Positions 48,381 through 59,429 of a stretch of DNA of 64,000 bases are shown one piece after another. A program made the translations under genes and the position numbers. Source of the DNA: Lutjanus erythropterus. Its lineage: Eukaryota > Chordata > Actinopteri > Lutjaniformes > Lutjanidae. Position 1 is the stretch's first letter, and each line of letters begins with the position of its first letter. Below the pieces are notes generated by a model. That model was given only the letters and a program-made list of their open reading frames with translations, was not told where the DNA came from and searched no databases. The stretch covers positions 245,330 to 309,329 of the forward strand of contig CM034597.1 in NCBI GenBank assembly GCA_020091685.1, in the 5' to 3' direction.

Positions 48381-49065
48381 CACACTTGATTTGGGACAGA
48401 GACATTGTGGACCCTCCGTTGAATTGCCCTTTGTCCTCTTAAGGCTCTTGCCAATGGATCTATTAGTCTTAAACGCTTTCACAGTCTCCATCACTGAACT
48501 CTGATTCCTCTCCCTCTCAGACTACCAGTGATGTAGGTCTCTCCTGAGCCAGGGGTTTGTTGAAGGACCTCAGTAATAAGACGATCAAGATCATCATTTG
48601 AAATGTTGGTGAAACTTCCATAGTCCACTAAACCAAGTTGCGTTCTGTGGTTGTACAGTGTTCTAATATTTACAGACAGCATTCGAGACATAGCCATCCA
48701 GCTAAATCCTAGGTCCTGCATGTGAGTCAGCTGAGCAGGTTGTATGTTGTACCTTTAAGGAGAAAAATAAAATAAAAACAAATGTGTTAATTCACATGGT
48801 GTGAATACATTTTCCTTACACCTTTAATAATCATGTTTGTAACTTCTTATTGTAGCATGTAAATAGAGGGCATGTATTTTTACTGTGCATCATCCTCCAT
48901 CCCCATACATTTATTTATATTTTTATTACTTACCTCGGCCTTCCTCTCTGAGATGCAGAATGTATGCCCCTACCTGAGCTGTTATTTCATTTGACATCTC
49001 CCCAAGAGACTTGTAAATTCCTTCAAGAATAATGCATAATGTTCTTTCTGCAACATTAATTCCCT

Positions 49066-49425
49066 TCATTCAATATATTCAGAGTTGCATTCCACATAGT
49101 CGAGGTTCATTCCATATATTCAAGGTTCATTCCATATAATCGGACTTTCATTCCATATATTCGAGGTTCATTCCATATATTCAAGGTTCATTCCATATAT
49201 TCAGAGTTTCATTCCATATATTCAAGGTTCATTCCATATATTCAAGGTTCATTCCATATATTCGGAGTTTCATTCCATATATTTGGAGTTTCATTCCATA
49301 TAGTTGAGGTTCATTCTATATATTCGAGGTTCATTCCATATATTCAGAGTTTCATTCCATATATTCAAGGTTCATTCCATATATTCAGAGTTTCATTCCA
49401 TATATTCAGGTTTCAATCATTCCAT
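49066..49425. repeat. Minisatellite array, ~20-bp unit ATTCCATATATTCAAGGTTC
   Basis: About eighteen units of 20-21 bp alternate between GGTTC and GAGTTTC versions. The outermost unit is the variant GTTTCAATCATTCC (49410-49423), the inverse of 12785-12798. The innermost is TTCATTCAATATATTC. The integrase reading frame starts directly inside, at about 49060, so the array lies in its 5' region. Confidence 0.92.
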
Positions 49426-50430
49426 CTCATACTGTGCACTCAGGTCCTCTGGATCTTCATCCCTGTCTGGCACAGTCAGCCACATACCCTGTGCAATATT
49501 ACACAAAGATTTTGTTTCAACTTAAAAAAAGAAATCTGTGCATAATGTTTACATGTGTATTTATAAATGTATTATTTTTCTATTTTATTTCTCTTTTTGT
49601 TGAAGCTTTTACAACAACTTACAGTGATACAGTAAATGCAACATGTACATGACTTAATTTTAGTGACAAATAAAAGAGTGTAACACTTACAAAACATGGG
49701 CTCAGTCTTCACTGGTTTTGTTCTGCAGGCTCCTCTCATGGTCTTTGGGAAGTGCACTTTGAAGAGTTGGTCTCCACCAGATGTGATATGTGGTTTGTCA
49801 GCAGTTTCACTGTAATACATGACAGCCAGGCAGAGTCTGAAAGTACAGCAGTACAGAGAAAATCAAAGATGGAAATAATGACCAACCGTATATATTTTTA
49901 CAAGTTCAAAGTAACCACAATTTTATTTACCTGCACAGCATTCCAAGAAATGGAAACAAGATTCTTTGGTGTAAAACAGGATGATGCTGTGGAAAGCCTC
50001 CACAAATGAAGTCTTTCACAATTTATAAATTTATCATTTCATTTATAATTTCATTTATAAACCCAATTAAATGAATCAGTCAGTATGATTATCTTAGTAA
50101 AATAATGATCACTACTTATATAGAGAGGAGTCATGATAAGGTTTTGGTCTGTATATGAGTAACACACCTGCTGTCAGTTTGTTCTTGTCCCTTGTTTGGT
50201 GCAGTCTGTGTGCACTGGGGGAACAGGAGATCTTCATGTCTCTGGATGTCCTGCACATGGTTCAGGATGGAGGTCCATTTCACCACTCTCTCTGGCCTGG
50301 TGGCTGATGAGGCTGCAGTCCAGTAGATGTGGTTTCTGCACCGCATCCACCTCTGTATGTTCTCACAGTCCTTCTTATTGATCTTCTCGTTTTTTTTTTC
50401 AAAATTCCTACAATTCATAGGAGACATATT
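49426..50430 (-). pseudogene. Decayed member of an uncharacterised multicopy fish gene family
   Basis: Minus-strand exons: about 50169-50400 (KDCENIQRWMRCRNHIYWTA then WTSILNHVQDIQRHED and LFPQC), about 49931-50020 (SFVEAFHSIILFYTKE), 49691-49836 (LCLAVMYYSETADKP, FKVHFPKTMRGACRTKPVKT) and a last piece from 49488 (YVAD; in the next frame DRDEDPEDLSAQYEME stop at about 49424). I recognise the pattern from uncharacterised fish and invertebrate proteins with the blocks 'EAFHS' and 'AxMYYNENAxRPQ', but know no function. Frameshifts in two exons and an apparently missing exon make it a pseudogene. Its stop codon overlaps the first unit of the array at 49066-49425. Confidence 0.55.
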
Positions 50431-50549
50431 TCTTCATAGTAAAAAAAAAAGTCTACAATGTGACATGTTGCAGTGCAGCATTTCACAACCAGTAAGTATT
50501 AGGTATCAATTATCTCATCACATTACACTGTAAATGTAACAACACCAAG

Positions 50550-53500
50550 GGTCTTTCAAAATGCTCACTTCATCCCAGCTCACAGGGCAGTCGTGCCCTA
50601 GCTGCAGATATTTTTCATTCTATTTTCACCGCCAAACGCACTTGACTAACTACTCCTGCAGCACACCTGGACACAACACTGGTCATTGCATCCAACTCTT
50701 CTTCTTCACCGTGTCCATTGCGCTCACTAGCTCCACCCACTGGCCTATAAATTCATCTCCTTCAAACATTGTTTTACACAGTTCTAATATTCCTGTTATT
50801 GTAACAAATAGATCTCACAACAGAACCACGAACAACTCACACAGAAATATTAACAACCTATTAAAAATTCCGACTGTTGCTCCAACTTTGGCTCCCAGAC
50901 TGAACAAGCTTAAAATTGCACCCTTTAATGCAAGATCCATATCCAATAAGACTTTTATTTTAAATTATTTTTATCTCATCTGCAAACCTAGATTTTATGT
51001 TTTTAACAGAATCTTGGTTGCCAATGCATGATCATGGCCCTCTTGTTGAACTGTGTCCTCCAAACTATGCTTGTTTTAACCAACCCAGAGTCAGTGGTCA
51101 TGGTGGTGGTCTAGTGATTGTTTTTAAGAAAATCTTAAAATGCTTTCAGCTAACTTGTGAGGAATTCTCTTCATTTGAAGTTCTCACTTTTAAAGTCTGC
51201 GGTCTCCATCCAATCATCTTTGTGATAATTTACCGCCCCCCAAAAACGCCTGCCAGCTTTTTAACAGAATTTTCTGAATATTTATCCACCCTTGTTTTAA
51301 ATTTTGACAGACTTGTTCTCTGTGGTGATTTTAACATTCATGTTGATGACTCCACTAACATTTATGCTACTGATCTCATAACATCACCTCTTCTTTTAAC
51401 TTCAATCAGCATGTGTCTGGGCAAACTCATAAGTGTGGTCACACACTGGACCTTGTGTTTACACTGGGTGTAGAAATATCCCCTGTCGAACTCTTGGAGA
51501 TGACTGTATCAGATCACAAATGTTTAATTTTTAACTGTGAATTACCTGCGATCAGTACAGCTACACCCAGCACCTTGTCTACTCAATTTCTTAATGAGCA
51601 AAGTATTTTAGAGTTCTGTGCACTTTTTGATAATCAAAGTTCACAACTGTCTGAACATCCCAATACCAATGATCTGGCCAACTGCTTCAATTCAATCTGC
51701 TTGTCTACTCTCAATACCATTGCACCTCTTAAAGTTAGGTCTATGTCCTCAGCAAGAAAACAACCCTGGATAAATGATGACATTCGCAGCTGCAAAAGAG
51801 AATGTAGGAAAGCTGACCGCAGATGGAAAAAATCCAAGCTCCATGTACATCTCAATACTATGAAGAGGTTATTGTTACATTTTAACAAAATGGTCTAGAA
51901 TGCAAGAACGTATTACTTTTCTGATCTTATTTCCAAACATCAACACAATCCTAGAGTTTTATTTAAAACGGTTGACCAGTTGCTAAATCCTCTCCCCCCC
52001 TGTGCCCCAGCTGGAAGTAATGCTGGTTGTGAAAAGTTTTTATCTTATTTTATTAATAAAGTAGAGAAAATAAGAGCCTCCATTACGACAAACATAGCGT
52101 ACTCTGATAACTTTTACCTGCAGTGTAATGATTTTAACCAGTTTTATTCCATCACCCTGTCTGAACTTTTAGATACAGTGTCACATATGAGAGTGTCTTC
52201 CAGCCCTCTTGATGTGATACCAACAAAGTTTTTACTTAAAATAATGGATTTTATTGGGCCCCATTTGCTTTCTGTTTTTAACAGTTCCCTATCTACGGGT
52301 TGTGTCTCTGATCATTTTAAAACTGCATGTGTGAACCTGCTTTTAAAAAAAAGTGGTCTGGACCCCTCCCTCCCCGAAAATTACAGACCGATATCCAAGT
52401 TGCCATTTATTTCAAAAATTTTAGAGAAAATAGTGTACAAGCAATTTCTATCGGCACTGGAAAATAATAACACTTTTGAAAAATTTCAATCTGACTCCCA
52501 GAAGTTCCACAGCACCGAACCCTGCTTAAGGTCACAAATGACCTTTTAATGGCTGCTGACGAAGGCAAATGCGCAGTTCTTGTTCTCCTGGACCTTAGCT
52601 CGGCCTTTGACACAATCGACCACAACATCCTCCTCGACAGACTGAGGTGCTGGGCAGGGATTTCTGGTACAGCACTGCAGTGGTTTTCATCTTATCTATC
52701 AAACAGGAAATTCTGCGTCTCTGTTAACAACTACGTGTCATCCTTTGCGTGTGTTAAATATGGTGTGCCTCAAGGGTCAGTTTTGGGGCCAATCTTATTT
52801 TCTTTATACATGCTTAATTGGACATATTATACAAAAACATGGTGTGTCTTATCATTTTTATGCAGATGATTCACAAATGTACCTACCTCTGAGATCCTCT
52901 GACCCTAATATGCTTGATTCACTAAATGGCTGCCTGTCTGAAGTAAAGGATTGGATGTCACAAAATTTTCTTCAACTAAATGCTGACAAAACTGAAATCG
53001 TGTTGATTGGGCCCCAGCAAATGATCACACAAATCCGTTACGTTCTATACTATCTTTTAAAGACACAGAAACCATTTTACATGCTTTTATCTCATCACGC
53101 CTGGATTTCTGCACCAGCCTTTTTACCTGCTTGAACCAAAAATCTATTAACAGACTTCAGAATGTTCAAAACTCAGCTGCCAGACTATTAACCAGAACTA
53201 GGAAACATGATCATATCACTCCTGTTTTAGCGTCTCTACATTGGCTCCCTGTATGTTTTAGAATAGATTTTAAGATTTTACTGATGACTTTTAAAGCTTT
53301 CAATGGCCTCACTCCCTCATATATCTCTGACCTGTTAGTACCTTACACACCAGGACGTCCCTGAGATCCTCAGGCAGAGGTCTCTTGTCTGTTCCACATG
53401 CCCGGCTGAAAACAAAAGGGGATAGAGCCTTTTCAGTCAGGGCCCCAAAGCTCTGGAACAATCTGCCTGAGGAAATTAGGTCAGCCAAGTCAGTGATCTC

Positions 53501-53750
53501 TTTTAAATCTCTTCTTAAGACATACTTTTATCGGAGAGCCTTTCCTGATTTTATCTAAGTTTGAACTGTTGTGCACTGTTTTTCTTAAAAATGTTTTTAC
53601 CTTCCTATTTTTGCTCTGTACCATTTTATTTTATCTGTTTTAGTGGTTGTGTGACGCTTGATCCTGTCTGTTTTATTTTGTTGCCTTTGTGAAGCACTTT
53701 GTAATGTGAATTTTGAAAAGTGCTCTATAAATAAAGATTATCATTATTAT
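50550..53750 (+). mobile_element. L2-type LINE, near full length, decayed ORF
   Basis: The endonuclease starts near 50900 (LKIAPFNARSISNKTF), then FLTESWLPMHDHGP, IIYRPPKTPASFLTEFSEYL, LVLCGDFNIHVDDSTN. The RT follows: [69 protein letters not shown] and [12 protein letters not shown] (catalytic YADD, near 52870). The C-terminal block has LQNVQNSAARLLTR and LHWLPVCFRIDFKIL. The 3' end GTGCTCTATAAATAAAGATTA followed by ATT repeats is the hallmark of L2. At least five frameshifts or stops and an internal loss after IGPQQM leave it dead. Confidence 0.88.
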
Positions 53751-53832
53751 TATTATTGTTATTACTATTATTATTACTACTGGGACGATATATATAATAT
53801 ATATATATATATAATATATATATATATATCAT
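53737..53832. repeat. ATT and TA microsatellites
   Basis: The (ATT)n tail of the L2 element leads into TA-rich repeats at 53790-53830. Confidence 0.9.
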
Positions 53833-54382
53833 ATACTGCTATGGGTCTATACATTTATAATAACAGCTACTATGTGTGTGACTTGGTCATTGTTAGTGTG
53901 CGCAATACCCTTTTTGTGAGTAAAAACCGATAACCCATGTCATCACATAATTTTATGAATTGTATTGATATCAAAGCAACAGTCGTCATTATGGATGTGT
54001 CCCTCTCCTCCTGCTGCAATGTCCTGCACCCCCACTGTGTTGTTTGTAATGTAATGCAGGACTACTGTTACTGTACTGTTGTCCTTAAGCTTGTGTGCAT
54101 TAGTGGAGAAGCAATGTAAATACTGAATAGAGGATTTAGTCTGAATACAAGTTTCTCGGCTTGATTTTGCAGCAGGTTGCTACACATTTCAGATATGAGA
54201 AACTTGGCGTTTATCTAAGTTACACAGCATCGCCAGGCAGAGGAGAGAGGAGGGGTCCATAACAATAGAGCCGACAACACAAACCTGGCAGAAGTCACGC
54301 AAAAAGTGACACGAAAAACAATTACCAGCATCCAACTTACCATTCTGTTTAATTAATTGGCTTCATATGAGGCACACACAAA

Positions 54383-55092
54383 TTATTTTGGCTCTCCCTC
54401 AATATTATACTCCTGTGAGTACATAGTAGATGCTACCCATATTAGCTGCGATGCTAACACCAGGATCGAGCAGCTGAATACACAGTAAAGCGGCAAAAAC
54501 ATGGTAAAACTTACCGCTCCCATATCTGCAGTTGGGTCACAGACAGTCGGTACTGATCCATCCTCGAGCTTCAGTTTTGAAGTGAATCCTGCTTTGTACT
54601 TACCCTCGTTGAAGAAGCAGTCCAAAGTAAAATGGTTAGTGCACACACACACACACACACAACACTTTACCCAGTGTTGTGGGGACATTTTACTTAAAAA
54701 TAAAATTAATCCACTGGGTCTTCTCTGGGTCAGATGAGGAGAATAGATGAAGACTTTTGTACTCATTCCTGCAGGCAACAACAGAGCAGTTGGTGTGCTT
54801 TGCTCAAAGCGTGGAAAAAACATGGTGACTTGGAGGTGGACTCACAGGAATTTAGTGGGCAGCACAGACACACAGCACAAGGAGTCTCACCTGCCCAGAG
54901 GAGTGCTCCCCTTAGGATGTCATATGGGGATCCAAATCTAAATGGAGCGTTTTGGCCTACTTTCATTGAAAGGTGGAGCAGGCAAGAGTGGGAGAGAGAT
55001 GACTGTCAGAGGAGTCTGTAGGCAGGCTGGGGACACATATTTTCACTGGAAAACCTTGAAAAAGTGCATTTTGCATAATATGGGACCTTTAA
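54383..55092 (-). mobile_element. TTAA-type element end with a THAP-like fragment
   Basis: Around 54512-54645 the minus strand encodes HFTLDCFFNEGKYKAGF then LKLEDGSVPTVCDPTAD, which looks like the C-terminal half of a THAP DNA-binding domain, ending at a GTAAGT donor. A (CA)n run at 54643-54662 lies beside it. The sequence ends GCATAATATGGGACCTTTAA (55073-55092), the inverted form of the terminus at 10904. I infer one element family; the left end of this copy was not found. Confidence 0.45.
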
Positions 55093-56320
55093 GCTTCAGT
55101 GTGACAAGAAGAAATGAAAGCAGAAAAAGGACTGCCACTGTCATGCAGAGGCACTTCATTTTCTGATACTAATAATCTAAGAATCCCAGAAGTTCAGCTG
55201 CATGTGATGAGTCCATGTACACATTTTGTATTATCAGAGCAGTGGTTGGTAAATTGTCTCCACATAGGATCTCAACAGCCAGCTCTCTTATTGTAAGGGT
55301 GGAGATAGAGTTGCTTATGCTTTTACGCCCTGTTTTTGCATGTGCATGATGACATAACCTGTTGACTGTTCGTTATGCACGTCTTCAGAAATAAACACTA
55401 TCTGTATGTACGTATGGCAGTGTAGGGGCAGTATGGGAATGTGGCAGGGCCAGGGGTCAGTGGGTTAGAGGATACATGGATGTATGCGGGCAGTGACATT
55501 TACATGGTTTGAAATTGATGTATCTTTTTTTGTACATAAAGGGAGCCTCAAGCCTCAAATTACACACATCTGTGTGATGTGTAATTGCCACATTTTGACA
55601 AATATGCTTGTCAAAATAGCTGGTGACAGACCAATACTATTTTAGAAGATAACATGGAAACCTGTCAAAATAAATGGCAACAAGTCCAATACCATCCATA
55701 CATCATACATAGCAGAAAATGTTGGGAAAAGCGAGTGTGAATGGTACCAATAGAGTGTTTTATCCACCAGTTATCAAATGCCTGAATTGGCTAAGAAATT
55801 CAATTACTGGTCCACTGCAACCAGTTTTCCATAAAATAATACAGGTTTTACATCTAGTTCCATATAGTCTGGGTTGTGTGGTGTGCCGTCTGGTAGAATC
55901 TCCTGGTAATATGCATAGTATTGTTGTGCAGGGAAGGAGCTACATAAGATCATTGGCAATAATTCATAATTAATAATATTAATTATGGATTACTAAAAAT
56001 ATTTGATTAATTAATTATTAATTAATTAATTATTACATAAGCATAATATTGTAATTATCTTATAACGGGGCACCACCGGGAAAAACCCGGACCAATGATC
56101 AGACGTAAATCAGTCTCAGAGTGTTCATAGAAAGGGGTGAAGCTCAGGCACTGACCTTGTCAACCAGCTTTATCACAATATGCATGAAAAACCAGGACAA
56201 CTTCTCTTTGCAATATGACAGGGTTTATTTACACTGATGACATTAATTCCTAACCAACATCAACAATGCTGTATAAATCCTATCAACTTATAAAACATTA
56301 CAAAATCACAAGCAGCATCA
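55093..56320. other. No gene recognised
   Basis: Unique-looking and AT-rich sequence, including a (TTAAT)n stretch near 55965-56035. Nothing else I can support. Confidence 0.4.
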
Positions 56321-56323
56321 AAA

Positions 56324-56378
<55 letters not shown>

Positions 56379-56450
56379 GGTGTGGAGGAAGTGGGTGGTT
56401 GAGCGAGTGTGTGTGTCTGTGAGAGAGAGAGAGAGAGTGTGTGTGAGCCC
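56324..56450. repeat. (TG)n(AG)n microsatellites
   Basis: About sixteen GT units pass into GA units (56326-56378), followed by a second GT/GA cluster at 56405-56447. Confidence 0.95.
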
Positions 56451-56499
56451 GAGCGGGGGGGTAAGCCGTGGCGCGTGACTCACAATAAAGGAGGGGCGT

Positions 56500-57620
56500 C
56501 AGGAGCGAGGGAGATTCAAGTTACTCGGCTCCAAGTGTAGGTTAGTGAAGAAGGAGGAGAGAGAGAAAGCACTCAAATGGTATCATCGCGCAGGCGGCAC
56601 TGAAGTGCAGTAACCCGTCTGTGTTACGCAGAGACGCGCTCGGCTCAGCTGATGAGCGGCGTGAATCTGGACATTTAACCAACACAGCCCAGGTACTGAT
56701 CAAGGCTGCGTGCGGGCGACACTATAGCGGTCCGATGAGGTCGGACCACTATGTATCACAAGCAGACACAAATGAGCGGAAGGAGAACAGAAACACAGTA
56801 ACACAGACAATGTCTTTACAACATTAAAACGCAGCATAAACCCGGACGCGGCGGTCCGTGTTAACAAGCCCTGTACAAACTTATAAAAGAAAACACACAC
56901 TGTCTTATATCTGCCCAGAGCTAAAGCCTCTTACTGTTGCAGAGTGGAGTGATGTGTTGGTCGTTCCTCGTGCGTCCTTGTTGCGGCAGAGGTAACGGGG
57001 TTAGCGGCTCCCAGCGGCTAACGGGTCCTCGGCGAGGGGGGCAAGTCTCTGGCGAGGTGAGCTGATTCCGGCTCGTAGCAGGGAATCACTCAGGGAAAGG
57101 AGGGGGTCCTTGTCCTCCTTCTTGAAGCGGGCAGTCCTCGTTATCTGCCAGGCTTCGCATCCGCGGGCATCTGCGGGCATCCGGGCGAGAGGGTCGATCC
57201 GTGGTCTTGTACCGGGCGGCTCTGTGTTCCTTGGCGCACAGAGTGAGGGAGAGGTGAGGAGATCAGCTCTACCAGCGAGGGAAATCCGTAGGCCTAAGGC
57301 GTCTACTGGCGCACAGTCACTTGTTCTAAAGCGTTCGCCACGTGGGACGAGTTGTTAAACTTTAGGGACTGTTGCGGTTACTTCCATCGACTATGCGGGT
57401 CACAGTCGGAAGCGCTGCCTTTGGGTGCGCTTCGCGTTATTATAGTTCTGCATGACGTCATTGGCCCTGGCGGATTTCACCCAATGGGAGCTGTGGATTC
57501 CCCGGGGACCTCTGCTGGTCAGCGGGGGTTCTGCTGGGGTTGACTCTGCTGAGTCATCCAAAGAGAGGGGGTTGACTCTGTCCTTTTGTTCTCTTGGGAG
57601 CCCACATGTGGTCTCAGGCT
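56500..57620. other. GC- and CpG-rich interval, no coding frame
   Basis: After AT-rich flanks, this stretch is clearly richer in GC and CpG (for example GGTAACGGGGTTAGCGGC near 56991 and CTCGGCGAGGGGGGC near 57028). It could be a CpG-island promoter, or part of an LTR-like or other repeat beginning near 56066 with AACGGGGCACCACCGGG. Open frames inside show no protein features. Confidence 0.4.
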
Positions 57621-57883
57621 TTTATTGCTACATATAGGCCCCAAAAGTTGACAAAGAAAGTGTAGGCTTTTGTTGGAAACCTTGTACGGCACAACAGTAT
57701 ACAGGCAACTACGTGAACAATTAAGTTCACAATGCAGCCGTTTGTCTGTGTGAATGCATGGTTAAAAAGTAAATATCTCTCTCATCCAAAGACACAGATA
57801 CAGGAAAGCATTAGCTGCCCTTGTTGTATGGGAACTCAGGACTCAGGCTTTCTTACCAAGAATTAAATGAGAAGATTGACTGT

Positions 57884-58260
57884 GGCCTGGTAACTCAGGT
57901 GGTAGAGCGTTTGCCCCATATACTGACGCTGAGTCTTCTGCAGCTTTCCTGCCTTCACTTCAGCTGTCCTATTTAAAATACAGGCATAAAAGCCCCCCAA
58001 ATACTTTTCAAAAATGTGAAGATTGATACTGTTCTCATGCCTCTGAGCTAAATATGAAGGTACAGCCAGGAGCCTGTTAGCTTAGCTTAGCACAAAGACT
58101 GCTAGAGGGAAAGAGAGATCCTGAATTAAGCCAAAAAGATACTAGGTGTTAATTAGCATCTTTAGAGCAACTCTGTTTCATCTCCATCTTTGTAGATTTT
58201 GTGCTAAGCTAAGAAGCTGCTGGCTATACTGCAGCCCCACATTTAACCAGGGAAGAGAAT
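57884..58260. repeat. tRNA-like scrap and TTAGCTTAGC fish repeat
   Basis: AACTCAGGTGGTAGAGCGTT (57892-57911) resembles an A-box of a tRNA-derived or tRNA-like repeat, but no B-box follows. From about 58070, GCCTGTTAGCTTAGCTTAGC faces GTGCTAAGCTAAGAAGCTGC near 58200, an inverted arrangement typical of a widespread percomorph MITE. Confidence 0.5.
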
Positions 58261-58896
58261 CCTTTGGAGGTAATTCCACTGCAGGGACCAGGGTCTAAAT
58301 CAAGTGTTTTATTCCACAAAAAAATCACTGCTTGGGGGTAAGTAGGCCTGCTTTCTAAAATACAGTAACTTTGGGGGTGGGGCTTGCAGTTCATAACATT
58401 TCTGATTGCTTAAAGTATTTTACTCTAGCCAACATTTTTTTTATCAGCATTTATGCTAAGGAAGAAATGCAGTCAGAATTTGTTGATGGTCATGCTCAAA
58501 AATGAGAACAGCCATCCCTTTTTCATATATCAGTGCAGATAAGCATAATTTCTAAACTTCTGAACAATTCTTTCAGATAACAACTAGCTTTGTGAAACCA
58601 TTAACACAGAACATGTACTTAAAACATTATGTCACATCTGTACAAATCATTTTGAAATTACTGGCCACAATAAATAATGGAAATGATAGTTCGAAAGATT
58701 GTTGTTGAGCTTAAACCACCAGCACTTTTATATTGTCACTGCGATGTGTTTGGGATCCCTGCATTCCAGTTGTCACAGACAACTTGTCATTGGTCTTTCC
58801 TCTTTGTCACTGTGTCCCAGCCCCATGAAGATGCTTTCGTTGTGCCAGTGTCCATTTAAAGGGAAGTTCCCTTTGAACTTATGGCCCTCCTGTCCT

Positions 58897-59181
58897 TCAC
58901 CTTTTAATACGGCTCAGTCGCTCACTCATGATGGACAGATACTGGGTCAGCTTCACCATGGCAATGATGATGGTTCCTCCAATCAAGGTACAGGTTGGCC
59001 AGAAGAGGGAGTGGAACACTGCGACCTGGCCATACATCTGTGTCAGGATGGCACTGTCCATTCTGTCTTCAGGGTCCACGAAACACTGGATTGTGTGCTG
59101 AGACCTGAGACGCTGAGAAATGTTCTGAACTATTGCATGTGTGGCTGTATAGTCCTTACGGCACTTTGGGATGTAGAAGCA
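58897..59181 (-). CDS. kcnmb2: BK channel beta subunit, last exon (kcnmb2-like)
   Basis: This exon encodes the end of a beta subunit of the large-conductance Ca2+- and voltage-gated K+ channel, a two-pass membrane protein that tunes gating of the pore-forming alpha subunit. The acceptor TTTCAG lies before 59181 and the TGA is at 58897. The 94 codons hold the second part of the extracellular loop (CFYIPKC, an NIS glycosylation site, CFVDPEDR), the FHSLFWP motif, transmembrane segment 2 (TLIGGTIIIAMV) and the short cytosolic tail KLTQYLSIMSERLSRIKR. The tail is most like KCNMB2; KCNMB3 is the alternative. The exon is intact. Upstream exons would lie to the right but I find none up to 64000, so the intron is long or they are outside the window. 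Confidence 0.82.
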   Translation of the reverse strand, partial: CFYIPKCRKDYTATHAIVQNISQRLRSQHTIQCFVDPEDRMDSAILTQMYGQVAVFHSLFWPTCTLIGGTIIIAMVKLTQYLSIMSERLSRIKR

Positions 59182-59420
59182 CTGAAAGACAGAAAAGAAA
59201 ATGAGAGATATTGTTTTAGGTGTATAATGTTTGTTTGCATTGTAACCTTGGTACTCTGAATGAAGACACAATGTCTCCACAAAGTTACTTATTCCATATG
59301 TACAGGGACTGACCCCACTGGGACAGCTGACAAGGATATTTCTTTAAGACACACCACTTTGTGGCTCATGCACAGCATTACAAGGACCAGGTGTGCATGT
59401 ATTTACTGATTAATATTGAT
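59182..59420. other. Intron flank of the kcnmb-like gene
   Basis: A pyrimidine tract precedes the acceptor. No further exon is seen; the minus frame remains open to 59280 by chance. Confidence 0.5.
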
Positions 59421-59429
59421 TGGTGTTAG

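Larger units (their letters stand above)
45508..49060 (-). pseudogene. HTH plus DDE integrase-core transposase, decayed
   Basis: Three minus-strand exons are visible: about 48950-49060 (IILEGIYKSLGEMSNEITA, donor GTAAGT), 48381-48752 and 45508-46111. The middle exon has a helix-turn-helix (LGFSWMAMSRMLSVNIRTLY) and a linker (ISNDDLDRLITEVLQQTPGS). The last has the rve-like core: HIDTNHKL (first Asp), RVRGDAVSENIDSARFM (second Asp), HNQRIERLWGDLNR (Glu), then EFVHQWNHHSLRT and SPLELW. Junction GTG TG/G CAT gives the expected W-H-I-D. Two TGA stops in the middle exon sit where Arg is expected (RVQ-stop-WRL-stop), consistent with CGA decay. The family is a multicopy fish 'integrase core domain' protein, related to retrotransposon integrases. 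It is transcribed away from the right minisatellite array. Confidence 0.78.

Noticed and set aside
49066..49425. Array of ~20-bp repeats that could be mistaken for CRISPR
   Set aside because: Units are contiguous with no unique spacers, the genome is eukaryotic and no cas genes exist.
54383..54823. 146-codon minus frame as a full gene
   Set aside because: Only the THAP-like part is protein-like; the (CA)n run and flanks are translated repeat and intron.
57888..57960. Possible tRNA gene
   Set aside because: An A-box-like segment is present but no B-box, anticodon stem or acceptor pairing can be drawn.
58699..59259. 186-codon plus-strand frame
   Set aside because: It is the antisense of the kcnmb-like exon and lacks protein features.
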